28,983 nt of DNA, taken from the NCBI GenBank assembly GCA_009783865.1, contig WRCR01000008.1, positions 1 through 28,983 on the forward strand, written 5' to 3'. This stretch comes from Planctomycetaceae bacterium. GTDB lineage: Bacteria > Planctomycetota > Planctomycetia > Pirellulales > Thermoguttaceae. Position numbers and translations under genes: made by a program. This document shows, piece after piece, positions 7,024 through 14,936 of the stretch. Below the pieces are notes generated by a model, which saw nothing but the letters and a program-made list of their open reading frames with translations, did no database searches and was not told the origin of the DNA. Each line of letters opens with the position of its first letter. Positions within the stretch are counted from its first letter, which is position 1.

Positions 7024-8606
7024 GCAGCAGGTCTCTTTTCTAAACTCTCTTTTGCTGTCTCCCGAACCCCTTGGTCTTCGTCTCTGTGAAACGCCTGTAC
7101 CAGTGTTCCGCGGCTGACTTCCCTTTGTCCATGCGCCAGCAGTTCCGCCGCTTTACGGCGGAGCATAGGTGATTCCCCATGCATCAAAACGTCGCACAGA
7201 GCATCTTCCGTTAAAAGAATCAGACCGCCGTATTCCGCACAGAGCAGTGCTTTCGCTTTCTGAACCGGTGTGCCGGTTATCAGAATTGCGGAAATCTCCT
7301 CCGGCATTTTTTCGTCAATTTTTCGGACGATTTGCGCTGAAACTCTCCGCTGCTCTTCGGACATTTGGTCGTAGTTGTCGAAGAACCGGCTAATGCTGAA
7401 TTCCGGCAGCAATTTTCGCACAACCGTTTGCACTTCGACATTCGGACTGTCGATAAACTGAAGTATTCGGGCTGTTGCCCGCGGTGAATCCCGATTTTTG
7501 AGTTGAATTAACGCTTCCGCCTGAATTTCGGGGATGCTGCTTTCCGTCTGTCTCCAAATAAACTGGTCCACCGCTTCGCCTTCGACTTTAGAAAGCGATT
7601 TCAACACAGCAACGCGGCTGACCGGTTTTCCGAAATGAAACACTTGAAACAACAAACTCTGATATTCCGACGAAGGCAGCCCAAGATTATCCAGCAGTTT
7701 AATTAAGCCGATTTGAGATGACTCCGGCAGTTGCGGCAAAACCTCCTGCAACCCTTCTTTCCATGCAGGATTCTCCAACTTTTTTATGTTTTCTACAAAT
7801 TCACTAGAAGCGAACTTGCAGAATTCATCAAATATGAAAGACAAGAACCCCGCATCTATTCTGCGCTTATAGGCGGCAACCGCAAGCGGCGGCGGCTTCG
7901 GAATTTCCAGACAGTAATAAATGAACCGATACAGATTTGTGTCGTCGCCCGTCAGAAGCAAATGCTGAATCCGCGAATAAACTGGTGAAGCAGGGTCAAA
8001 CACGAACCGCTGAAAGTGTCGCTTCTTTTCTTCAGGTATGTGCTTATACAGAGCCAAAAAAACATAAAGAATAAACGGCGGGTCTTTGCGATGATAATCG
8101 CGGACACCTTCGTCCACTACATTCAAAATATCCGGTAATATAATACCGTAAAGCGTCCGCTTGTTTTTCCGTTCATCTAAATCCGCCGTGAATCGTCCTA
8201 ACAACGTGGTAATAGAAGTTTCTATTGCGGCATTGTCAGTTCCTTCACGCTGGTCCATATAGACCGTCAGCAGAACCGAAATTAATTCGTATAATTGTAA
8301 ATTTTCGGCTATTTGAAGTGCTTTGCGGCAAAGTTGTTTGTCGTTTCCGACAACAGCACCGCGCAGAGCGGAAACCGTTTTATCATGATTTTCCTTAAAA
8401 AGTGCGGTAATTTCGGCATCAAGCGGGGTATACTTGCGAATCAATTCGGAAACAGTGCGCTTGCCCTTGCCGGACATTATTTCTCTGCCCGCCTGCTTTT
8501 TGACCTCAATATTAGAGGACTGAACGGCAAGGTCTAACAGACGAGCAGCCGCTTTGTTTTTCGACTTCGCCAACGTCTGAATGGTGATGTCAATACCATT
8601 TGTCAT
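7002..8606 (-). CDS. HEAT-repeat protein
   Basis: This 534-residue protein has no signal peptide or membrane segment and is built of amphipathic helix pairs typical of HEAT or armadillo-like repeats. Repeat-like units are easiest to see in 'KAAARLLDLAVQSSNIEVKK', 'ESSIPEIQAEALIQLKNRDS' and 'GESPMLRRKAAELLAHGQRE', followed by a unit ending 'DEDQGVRETAKESLEKRP'. Such solenoids act as protein-binding scaffolds, and no catalytic motif is visible. A GAGGAAA ribosome-binding site about 7 bases before the ATG supports the start. The gene heads a probable operon with the overlapping membrane protein and perhaps the ABC ATPase 111 bases further on. The middle region (about 150-330) is less clearly repetitive and could hold another helical domain. 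Confidence 0.75.
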   Translation of the reverse strand: MTNGIDITIQTLAKSKNKAAARLLDLAVQSSNIEVKKQAGREIMSGKGKRTVSELIRKYTPLDAEITALFKENHDKTVSALRGAVVGNDKQLCRKALQIAENLQLYELISVLLTVYMDQREGTDNAAIETSITTLLGRFTADLDERKNKRTLYGIILPDILNVVDEGVRDYHRKDPPFILYVFLALYKHIPEEKKRHFQRFVFDPASPVYSRIQHLLLTGDDTNLYRFIYYCLEIPKPPPLAVAAYKRRIDAGFLSFIFDEFCKFASSEFVENIKKLENPAWKEGLQEVLPQLPESSQIGLIKLLDNLGLPSSEYQSLLFQVFHFGKPVSRVAVLKSLSKVEGEAVDQFIWRQTESSIPEIQAEALIQLKNRDSPRATARILQFIDSPNVEVQTVVRKLLPEFSISRFFDNYDQMSEEQRRVSAQIVRKIDEKMPEEISAILITGTPVQKAKALLCAEYGGLILLTEDALCDVLMHGESPMLRRKAAELLAHGQREVSRGTLVQAFHRDEDQGVRETAKESLEKRPAAWKTVKE

Positions 8607-8619
8607 AGTCGTTTCCTCA

Positions 8620-8659
8620 CGGGTTAAATATCGGCAAAATGAGCGGAATTAACCGCTCA
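8620..8659. repeat. GGTTAAATA module with GAGCGG hairpin
   Basis: Bases 8620-8635 match 10793-10808 at 14 of 16 positions; the shared core is GGTTAAATA followed by CGGC after one variable base. Just after it, TGAGCGG (8640-8646) pairs with CCGCTCA (8653-8659) around the loop AATTAA. It lies between the divergent HEAT-repeat and DUF1501 genes, next to the candidate promoter, so it might also act on expression. Confidence 0.5.
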
Positions 8660-8673
8660 AAAGGATTACTCCA

Positions 8674-8702
8674 TTGTATTTTATCGAAATGTACTATATT
8701 AT
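8674..8702 (+). promoter_or_regulatory. Candidate sigma70-type promoter for the DUF1501 gene
   Basis: TTGTAT (8674-8679) and TATTAT (8697-8702) are separated by 17 bases. Initiation near 8709 would give a leader of about 80 bases before the ATG at 8789. This is a consensus-based suggestion only; overlapping alternative -10 boxes (TATATT at 8695) exist. Confidence 0.4.
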
Positions 8703-8788
8703 CATACGTATTGGGAAAAAACTTTTTGTTTTTTTCGGTGTTTGATGACGTGTCCCCCCTTTGTTTCAACATTTTTATGGAGAACACA

Positions 8789-10123
8789 ATGCAAAACAAC
8801 CGCCGTTCATTTTTGAAAGAAACCGGACTGGGGATTCTCGGTCTGCCTATTATCGGAAGCACCTTTTATCAAAGAGCAACTGCCGCAAGTGTTGCTCCCG
8901 CCAAAAAGAAGCCGTTCAAACTCGGAAAGGCGAAGTCCGTCATTCAAATTTGGATGTGGGGCGGTCCTTCGCATTTGGAAACGTTTGACCCAAAACCGGG
9001 GGCAGGACGCGATTACTGCGGAGATTGGGATAAACCGCTCAAGACCAATGTACCGAACATTGAAATCAGTCAGTCGCTGCCGAATTTGGCGAAATGTGCA
9101 GATTTATACAGCATCATTCGCGGAATGGGACATCGAAACAATCATCACGAACAGGCATCTTACCTGATGCAAACGGGACGTATGCCGGGCGGCGGTCTTG
9201 TTTTTCCGGGGGTAGGTGCAGTCATTTCCAAAATCAAGGGATACGACAACAACTATGACCATCCGATTCCGCCGTATGTCGTTTTGACAAATCCGCAGGG
9301 GCGGTTCTCGGAATCCGGCTTTTTAGGTCCGAAATACAAGCCGTTTGTCACCGGCGGAGACCCAAGCAAGAATCCGTTCCTCGTTTCCGGCTATGTCGTT
9401 GAAGGCATTACCGATGCCCGCCGGGAACAGCGTAAGCGGCTGCAAGAGTCACTGGACACTTTCGGGAAAGCCGTCCGCGACGATAGTTTTATCGAGGAAA
9501 TGGAAGTCGCAAAACACAATGCGTATAATCTTCTAACCGGTGACGCGGTGAAGATTTTCGACCTCGGACTTGAACCGGAAAAGACCCGTGAAGAATACGG
9601 CAAAAACTGGTTCGGTCAATCCTGTTTGATGGCGCGCCGTTTGGTTCAAAACGGTATTCCTTACATTACGATAAACTATCGCGGCTGGGACACCCATAAA
9701 AGACATTTTGAGGCATTGACCCGTACACAGCCGCAGTGGGACAAGGGACTTTCGGCGTTGTTGCGGGATTTAGCGGACAAGAAGTTGCTTGATTCAACGA
9801 TAGTATGGTGGGGCGGCGAGTTCGGCAGAACACCGAAAATCGGCTGGAATTCGCCGTGGTTCGGCGGTCGCGGACACTTCGGTAATTGTTTTAGTGTTGT
9901 CTTGGCAGGCGGCGGATTTCGAGGCGGAAGGGTTGTCGGAGAAAGCAATGCGACAGGTGAAGCGGTTGCCAAGCGGCTTGTCGCACCGCAGGATTTACTC
10001 GGCAGCATTTACGCAATGCTCGGCATTGACCCAACGGGACCGCTGACGAATAATCAGGGATTTAATGTACCGCTGATGCCGGAACCTTCCGCCGAAGGTT
10101 TCCTGCAAGAATTAATGAGTTAA
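8789..10123 (+). CDS. DUF1501 family protein, Tat-exported
   Basis: This 444-residue protein has the twin-arginine motif N-N-R-R-S-F-L-K at 3-10 and a hydrophobic stretch to about residue 25. DUF1501 proteins are abundant in planctomycetes and share the alkaline phosphatase/sulfatase-like fold; their substrates are unknown. Family hallmarks visible are 'GGPSHLETFDPKP' at 58-70, 'RGMGHRNNHHEQASYLMQTG' in the first third, 'YRGWDTH' near residue 300 and 'WWGGEFGRTPKI' near residue 345. The frame is open from 8639, but the true start is 8789: GGAG at 8779-8782 lies 6 bases before it, and the Tat motif follows at once. An ATG at 8777 contains that ribosome-binding site and is unlikely. The usual DUF1549/DUF1553 cytochrome partner gene is absent here. 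Confidence 0.9.
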   Translation: MQNNRRSFLKETGLGILGLPIIGSTFYQRATAASVAPAKKKPFKLGKAKSVIQIWMWGGPSHLETFDPKPGAGRDYCGDWDKPLKTNVPNIEISQSLPNLAKCADLYSIIRGMGHRNNHHEQASYLMQTGRMPGGGLVFPGVGAVISKIKGYDNNYDHPIPPYVVLTNPQGRFSESGFLGPKYKPFVTGGDPSKNPFLVSGYVVEGITDARREQRKRLQESLDTFGKAVRDDSFIEEMEVAKHNAYNLLTGDAVKIFDLGLEPEKTREEYGKNWFGQSCLMARRLVQNGIPYITINYRGWDTHKRHFEALTRTQPQWDKGLSALLRDLADKKLLDSTIVWWGGEFGRTPKIGWNSPWFGGRGHFGNCFSVVLAGGGFRGGRVVGESNATGEAVAKRLVAPQDLLGSIYAMLGIDPTGPLTNNQGFNVPLMPEPSAEGFLQELMS

Positions 10124-10141
10124 TTAGCGAAATAAACGTTT

Positions 10142-10164
10142 AGCGGGCGGTTCTGCGAACCGCC
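10142..10164. repeat. Hairpin repeat between convergent genes
   Basis: GGCGGTTC (10146-10153) pairs perfectly with GAACCGCC (10157-10164) around TGC, and the unit begins TAGCG. It fills the 41-base gap between the stop codons of the DUF1501 gene (+) and the shell-protein gene (-). It may stop transcription from both sides, but no T-tract adjoins it. Confidence 0.6.
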
Positions 10165-10719
10165 TCACACATAATCTGCGAACAATTCCTTGCTCGGTCT
10201 CGGTATCACCAATTCCGAAACAAGCAGTCCCCGTTGCCGCACCGCTTCAGCCGCTGCCTGTACCGCCGCCGAAACATCAGAAATGCTGCCTGTCATCAAC
10301 AAGAGTCCTTTGCCGCCAAGTGCCATCGCAATATGCAGCCGGAACAATTTCACATTGGCGGTCTTACCCGCTGTGTCGGCTGCAATCAGCGCGCTGACTC
10401 CGCTGAATGTTTCAATCACGCCGAGAGCATCCGCCTCTTCTTCCGACAACACGACGGACTGTGCCATCGCCGGAAAAGTCCCTTCATAAGCGTTCGCAAC
10501 CGACAAGTGGTCTATAACCGCATCACTGCCGGTTTTCAAGCCGACTTCAATGGCGGATTCAACATCGCTGACACTTCCCGTGAAAACGATAAAGTATTTG
10601 CCGGAACAGATTGTCCTCGCCAATAAGATTTCAATCGAAGCGGCTTTGAGCATTTCGTCTTGGACCTGCAAACCGGCACCGATACTCGATAATTCAATAG
10701 CCCCTGCTGATATTCCCAT
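10165..10719 (-). CDS. PduT-like trimeric microcompartment shell protein (BMC-T)
   Basis: This 184-residue protein consists of two tandem BMC domains (about 4-90 and 96-180). The first opens 'AGAIELSSIGAGLQVQDEML' and contains 'LLARTICSGKYFIVFTGSVS'. The second opens 'LGVIETFSGVSALIAADTAG', contains 'ALGGKGLLLMTGSISDVSAA' and ends 'VIPRPSKELF'. It aligns by eye along its whole length with PduT, the trimeric shell protein of propanediol-utilisation microcompartments, from the 'LLxxKTIC-GK' region to the C-terminal 'VIPRP'. Cys38 falls at the position of the PduT cysteine that ligates a [4Fe-4S] cluster at the trimer's central pore. No other shell, aldehyde dehydrogenase or signature enzyme gene is in the window, so its compartment genes must lie elsewhere. 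It is preceded by a hairpin repeat and the fabI gene on the same strand. Confidence 0.9.
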   Translation of the reverse strand: MGISAGAIELSSIGAGLQVQDEMLKAASIEILLARTICSGKYFIVFTGSVSDVESAIEVGLKTGSDAVIDHLSVANAYEGTFPAMAQSVVLSEEEADALGVIETFSGVSALIAADTAGKTANVKLFRLHIAMALGGKGLLLMTGSISDVSAAVQAAAEAVRQRGLLVSELVIPRPSKELFADYV

Positions 10720-10792
10720 TATAATACCTAAACTTTTTCAACGAATACTTGACCACTCTGAACCACATATTGCACAACACAAAACGTGCGTA

Positions 10793-10823
10793 CCGGTTAA
10801 ATAGCGGCGGATCACCCGCCGCT
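10793..10823. repeat. Perfect 8-bp hairpin repeat between fabI and the shell-protein gene
   Basis: AGCGGCGG (10803-10810) pairs with CCGCCGCT (10816-10823) around ATCAC. The flank ACCCGCCGCTCGTATT (10814-10829) recurs exactly at 26084-26099. The unit begins 10 bases past the fabI stop codon on the minus strand and is preceded on the + strand by the GGTTAAATA module. It could reduce read-through from fabI into the shell-protein gene, or simply be a dispersed repeat. Confidence 0.65.
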
Positions 10824-10832
10824 CGTATTGTA

Positions 10833-11636
10833 TCACCCGACCGTTTTCTTCACAACATCCTTATCGAAATAATTGATTTCCATCGCTGCATCGGTAATGA
10901 TTTTCTGCGCTGCAATTCCGCTGGAGCGCGGACTTAACAAAAAGACGGCGACTGCCGCCGCTTCTTCCGTTGATACCGCCCGTTTGCGGGGAATAACCTG
11001 TTCCGCAAACAAATAACTCTCCGCATAGCCCGGAATACCAGCCGATGCCGAGGTCTTCAAAAGTGACGGCGCAACCGCATTAAACCGAATCTCCGAAAAT
11101 GCACTGAACGACTTCGTCAAGAACGCAAGCGATGAATCCAACGCCGCCTTAATCGGTGCCATGAAACCGTAATTCTCGCTTGCCATGCGGGTAGTGGAAA
11201 TCGAAACCGTCACCACCGATGCCGTTCTTTCCAGCAAGCCGGACAATTCATTGCAAATCGAAATCAGCGAAAAACACGAAATATCCAGTGCCTGCAAAAA
11301 CGCTTTTTTCGGCGTTTTATGAAACGGCTTCATTCCTTCGGAATAGTCCGCAAACGCTATTGAATGAAGAAGTCCCGCATAGCAAACCGGCGGTAATAAC
11401 CCTTCAATTTCGCAGCGCAATTTCCGTATTTCGTCTTCGCTCTCAACATCGCAGGTGAAAATGTTTTTGCCGGGAAACAACTTTTTAACTTTGTCGGCTG
11501 TTGCGTCATCGCGAACAACGAAGTCAACTTCCGCTTCCTCTTCGAGAAGCATCGAAGCAGCCGAAAACGCAACGCTCTTTTTGTTTGCAACGCCGAAAAT
11601 CAAAAACCGTTTTCCTTTTAGTTGTAGAAAGTTCAT
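10833..11636 (-). CDS. fabI: Enoyl-[acyl-carrier-protein] reductase, FabI type
   Basis: This 267-residue short-chain dehydrogenase catalyses the last reduction of fatty-acid elongation. The cofactor loop 'GVANKKSVAFSAA' (15-27) matches the FabI pattern G-V-A-x-K-x-S-x-A. 'LLHSIAFAD' is at 89-97. The catalytic Y-x6-K is Tyr156-Lys163, the same numbering as E. coli FabI. The second FabI tyrosine (E. coli Tyr146) appears to be Ile here by ungapped alignment. 'RFNAVAPSLLKTSASAGIPG' is the substrate-loop region. The frame extends upstream, but the ATG at 11636 shares one base with the TAA of the preceding gene (TAATG), so translation is coupled and the family N-terminus starts here. Divergence from the usual sequence leaves open a specialised paralogue. 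Confidence 0.85.
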   Translation of the reverse strand: MNFLQLKGKRFLIFGVANKKSVAFSAASMLLEEEAEVDFVVRDDATADKVKKLFPGKNIFTCDVESEDEIRKLRCEIEGLLPPVCYAGLLHSIAFADYSEGMKPFHKTPKKAFLQALDISCFSLISICNELSGLLERTASVVTVSISTTRMASENYGFMAPIKAALDSSLAFLTKSFSAFSEIRFNAVAPSLLKTSASAGIPGYAESYLFAEQVIPRKRAVSTEEAAAVAVFLLSPRSSGIAAQKIITDAAMEINYFDKDVVKKTVG

Positions 11637-13489
11637 TACTTCACACTTTCCTTCAGCGTTTCGATATTCATTATGTTGGAGTTGATAATCTTGCCGTCTT
11701 TTCCATAAAGAATCAAAAACGGTGTGTTCTGAATTCCCCAATAGACGGCATTGGAACTGTCCAATCCGCCGGCAGAATGAAGATGCGTCCAGTTAGTTAG
11801 TTTGCCAGCCGCTGTTTGAAACGCTTTGGCATCCGAATCAAGATTAACGCCGACAACCTTCAAACCGGTCATCGTGTCAGTAACTGCTTTGATTCCCGCA
11901 ACTTCCGCTGCATTTCTGCTGTCCCAAAATATAAGAAGAACATAACTGCCGCCGAAAGACGTTATATCAAACGGCTTACCGCCTGCATCCGTTGTCTTGT
12001 ACGGAACTGCCTGTCCTTCGGAATTCAAACGGCGAATTGCACCCTTTGCTTTTTCCGCAATCGGCTTACCGGCGGCAACTTCGGCAATCTTCGTGTACCA
12101 TTTTAGCGGTTCAACATTAGAGCGGTCGGACATTTCCTTATTGACGGCAAGTTGCAGCATTGCGTCAATACCGGTCTCCGTTTTTTCGTATTCCTTAACG
12201 AGAAGTTCGAGATTAGCCAGCCAAGCGGCGTAGGTCTTCAATGCATCTTTACCGCTCTGCATATCAGTATGAAAGTCAACCATCATTTGTCGGTAGCGGA
12301 TGTACGCTGTTAATTCATTATTGCTAAGTTTCTGAAATGTCTCGAATATCTCCTGCATAAGTGCCTTGCCTTCGGGAAACGCATCTTCCTGAACCGCTTC
12401 CATGATTGTATCCGTCAAGAGCCGAACCCAGAGTTCGCGGTCTTCATTCGTCGGCGATTTAGCAATGATTTTCAACATCACGGCTGTAATATCCTTATAT
12501 TGCTTTGCCCTGTCTTGAACCGTCGGCAGAGCAGCGGTTAGTGTTTGATACTGTGTTATTAACACCGCCGCCTCATCGTTGACGGGACCCGTCGATTGCA
12601 GCACGGCATTTATCGGCATGAACGTTGATGTCATAGTACCTTCATCGTAGGGTTTCGGTAAATCAATCACACGCCAGTTATTGCTGCCGATGCAGACAAG
12701 CGTTCCAATAGATACCTGTTTTGCAATTTCTTTTTCGCCGGTTCTAACTCCGACTGCTGCCCAAGTGTTTTCGAGAACCAGCAAATCGGTTTCATTGCCG
12801 GAAGTTCCAGCCGGCACAACAGCGGGATGAACATCATTGAGTTGATACCAATGAGCGTTTTCTCCAAGTTGCAATGTTTTGACGGTATTTTCAAAACCGG
12901 CTTTGAGCGCGGCAAGTTTTTTCGCAACGGCGGCGTTGTGTTCTTCTCCGAGTGCTAATTTTTTCAGTTCGGCTGTACTCAAAGTAACCCGCAAAAACCG
13001 TTGGAGGTCATTTGTTGCAACTGCCCGGATAATTTCTTGTGAAACCTCTTCGGCAGAAATGTTTTTCCACTGGTCAATGACAAAATCGCCGTTGGCATCT
13101 ATTCCATGTTTTGTACCGCCGGTGTTGAACCAGCGAAATTGGTCGGCGTTGCCGTTGGCATCGGTGTCTATTTCACGATATACTTCGATTCCGTTTTTGA
13201 AGTAGGACCACTGGTTGACTCGTCCGCTGCCGTTATAGTCGATAAAAAGTCGCAGCGTCATACCTTGCGGATTGGTAACAATGTATCCTTTGCGTTCGCC
13301 GCGTTCAGCGTAAAAGTCGATTTTACAGCGTGTCGCTTCTTCCTCTGTAGGAATGTCAATATCAACTTCCTGGGACGGTTTGAATTTCAGGGACTTTTCG
13401 AGCATATCCGGCGGTATTGAATCTTGCGCAAAAACACCGAAAAGCGGCAAAACAAAGAGCGACACGAGAAACGGAATAAATTTTTTCAT
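11636..13489 (-). CDS. Secreted protein with C-terminal thioredoxin-like domain lacking CxxC
   Basis: This 617-residue protein has a signal peptide (residues 1 to about 22, ending 'VFAQD'). The N-terminal third carries a W/Y-rich 'RVNQWSYFKNGIEVYREIDT' segment and 'DANGNADQFRWFNTGGTKHG', with aspartate/glycine-rich turns. The middle (about 150-480) is helical with no recognised domain. Residues about 495-617 have a TlpA/AhpC-type thioredoxin fold: a strand 'YVLLIFWDSRNA' where the W-C-x-x-C motif should be, 'KVVGVNLDSD', and the cis-proline region 'NTPFLILYGKDG' near 587-598. The active-site cysteines are replaced (F-W-D-S-R-N), so disulfide chemistry is unlikely. Proteins of this layout recur in planctomycetes. 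The stop overlaps the fabI start by one base. Role unknown. Confidence 0.8.
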   Translation of the reverse strand: MKKFIPFLVSLFVLPLFGVFAQDSIPPDMLEKSLKFKPSQEVDIDIPTEEEATRCKIDFYAERGERKGYIVTNPQGMTLRLFIDYNGSGRVNQWSYFKNGIEVYREIDTDANGNADQFRWFNTGGTKHGIDANGDFVIDQWKNISAEEVSQEIIRAVATNDLQRFLRVTLSTAELKKLALGEEHNAAVAKKLAALKAGFENTVKTLQLGENAHWYQLNDVHPAVVPAGTSGNETDLLVLENTWAAVGVRTGEKEIAKQVSIGTLVCIGSNNWRVIDLPKPYDEGTMTSTFMPINAVLQSTGPVNDEAAVLITQYQTLTAALPTVQDRAKQYKDITAVMLKIIAKSPTNEDRELWVRLLTDTIMEAVQEDAFPEGKALMQEIFETFQKLSNNELTAYIRYRQMMVDFHTDMQSGKDALKTYAAWLANLELLVKEYEKTETGIDAMLQLAVNKEMSDRSNVEPLKWYTKIAEVAAGKPIAEKAKGAIRRLNSEGQAVPYKTTDAGGKPFDITSFGGSYVLLIFWDSRNAAEVAGIKAVTDTMTGLKVVGVNLDSDAKAFQTAAGKLTNWTHLHSAGGLDSSNAVYWGIQNTPFLILYGKDGKIINSNIMNIETLKESVK

Positions 13490-13617
13490 AGCAAATACTG
13501 GCAGTAAATTTAGGTAAATTCAACGATACTGTCGGAAAAGTACATGATTTTACCATACCTCGGAAATTTTGAAAAGGGCAAAAAGTGCCGCCCGTTCTTT
13601 CCGTTCATAAAACCGTC

Positions 13618-13645
13618 TTGATTTTCAGAGTAAAAAGCGTACAAT
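13618..13645 (+). promoter_or_regulatory. Candidate promoter for rubredoxin-holB
   Basis: TTGATT (13618-13623) and TACAAT (13640-13645) are separated by 16 bases. Initiation near 13652 would give a leader of about 55 bases ahead of the rubredoxin ATG at 13707. The call rests on consensus match and position only. Confidence 0.45.
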
Positions 13646-13706
13646 AGTGAAATTGTTGCGCATCGATTGGTCTATTCACATTAACGTCATTATAAGGGAA
13701 AGTCAA

Positions 13707-13871
13707 ATGAAAAAGTATGTATGTACCATCTGCGGTTATATTTACGACCCAACTGTAGGAGACCCGGACAGCGGAATTGTTCCCGGCACCGCCTTTGAAG
13801 ATATTCCCGATAATTGGCTCTGTCCTCTCTGCGGCGTAGGAAAAAGCGACTTTGAACCCGAAGCGGAATAA
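13707..13871 (+). CDS. Rubredoxin
   Basis: This 54-residue one-iron electron carrier has the standard layout: C6-T-I-C9 and C39-P-L-C42 ligate the iron, with the conserved G10-Y-I-Y-D and 'PDNWLCPLCGVGKSDF' signature. Length equals that of classical rubredoxins. The frame is open from 13647, but the family start is the ATG at 13707, which places the first cysteine at residue 6; a weak AAGGGA lies upstream. Rubredoxin passes single electrons in anaerobic or oxygen-detoxifying pathways, for example to superoxide reductase or rubrerythrin. No such partner gene is in the window. It is followed after 5 bases by the polymerase delta' gene, so the two are almost certainly co-transcribed. Confidence 0.96.
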   Translation: MKKYVCTICGYIYDPTVGDPDSGIVPGTAFEDIPDNWLCPLCGVGKSDFEPEAE

Positions 13872-13876
13872 CCAAC

Positions 13877-14935
13877 ATGGCTTGGCAGGGAATCTACGAC
13901 CACGATGCCGTTGCGGAACGTTTTCGGCGCGCCGCAAAGCGGGGACATTTCGCCGGAAGTTATCTCTTTGTCGGTGTATCCGGTATCGGTAAGCGGCATT
14001 TCGCTCTTGCACTTGCAAAGGGTTTTCTCTGCAAGAATAACAGCGAAGACGAAATTAACCCCTGCGGTGAATGTGCTTCGTGCAAGTTATTCGGTTCGCC
14101 GGAGACCGACCATTTCGCAACAGTGCCGTTTTTATCGCCGCATCCTGATATTTTCTATGTCTGCAAGCCGGAAGACAAAAAAGATTTGCCGCTGGACCTA
14201 ATCACAGGCGAAAAAGGCAAACAAGGACAAAGCGGACTCTTGTATAAAATTTCCCGGAGTCCGCTCATGGGAAACGGCAAAGTTGCTATCATTGACGATG
14301 CCGACACATTCAATCAGGAAGGTGCTAACGCTCTCTTGAAGACGCTGGAAGAACCGCCGGACGACTCGGTCATTATTCTTATCGGTATTTCTGCTGCGAA
14401 GCAGTTGCCGACTATTCGGAGCAGATGTCAGATAATTCGTTTTGCTCCGCTTGCGCCGAAAACATTAGCGCGTCTTCTTGAAAAGAACGGCATAGTTGAT
14501 TCGCTTGAACAGGGAATTACGTTGTCGCGTCAAGCGCAAGGACTCGACCAAGCGAGGGATTTGTTCAACGAACATCTGGACAAGATTCGCGCACCGCTTT
14601 TCAAGAGCATCGGTTCTCCCAACATTGATTCTGTTGCGCTTGCGGGGATACTCAAGAACTTTCTCGATGATTCCGTGAAAGACAAAAAGGAAGCGTCCAT
14701 AAGACGGCGGCTGATACGGATTGTCTTCAATCAAGCGATTGATTATTTTCGTGGAGACATCAAAAAAGCCGTCGCCGAAACAACTGACGTTCAAAACAGC
14801 AAGGCAGCGGTTCGTATGCTGTCTTACCGGATTGAACACACGCTTGATGCTTTGGAACACGTTGACCGCAACACGCAACTTGAACTTGTTATCGATGTAT
14901 GGTCGCAGAATGTTGCAAAAAGCAGCGGCGAATGA
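13877..14935 (+). CDS. holB: DNA polymerase III subunit delta'
   Basis: This 352-residue AAA+ clamp-loader subunit works with delta and tau/gamma to load the sliding clamp. The P-loop reads G-V-S-G-I-G-K-R at 33-40, with Arg replacing the usual Ser/Thr, as in many delta' proteins. A zinc module is formed by C52, C63, C66 and C69 ('PCGECASCK'). The Walker B-like segment is 'IIDDAD' at 138-143, followed by 'NALLKTLEEPP' at 151-161. The sensor-1/arginine-finger motif S-R-C is at 182-184. The C-terminal collar region is less conserved, as is usual. It starts 5 bases after rubredoxin and ends one base before the stop codon of the convergent LPS-export gene. An assignment as gamma/tau (dnaX) is less likely because of the degenerate P-loop. 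Confidence 0.9.
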   Translation: MAWQGIYDHDAVAERFRRAAKRGHFAGSYLFVGVSGIGKRHFALALAKGFLCKNNSEDEINPCGECASCKLFGSPETDHFATVPFLSPHPDIFYVCKPEDKKDLPLDLITGEKGKQGQSGLLYKISRSPLMGNGKVAIIDDADTFNQEGANALLKTLEEPPDDSVIILIGISAAKQLPTIRSRCQIIRFAPLAPKTLARLLEKNGIVDSLEQGITLSRQAQGLDQARDLFNEHLDKIRAPLFKSIGSPNIDSVALAGILKNFLDDSVKDKKEASIRRRLIRIVFNQAIDYFRGDIKKAVAETTDVQNSKAAVRMLSYRIEHTLDALEHVDRNTQLELVIDVWSQNVAKSSGE

Positions 14936-14936
14936 A

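Noticed and set aside
8639..8788. Upstream-extended start of the DUF1501 gene
   Set aside because: It would place a 50-residue segment before the Tat signal and would include the promoter and ribosome-binding site. The ATG at 8789 has ideal spacing to GGAG.
11637..11741. Upstream-extended start of fabI
   Set aside because: It would overlap the preceding gene by 105 bases, whereas the TAATG coupling at 11636 and the family N-terminus fit the shorter form.
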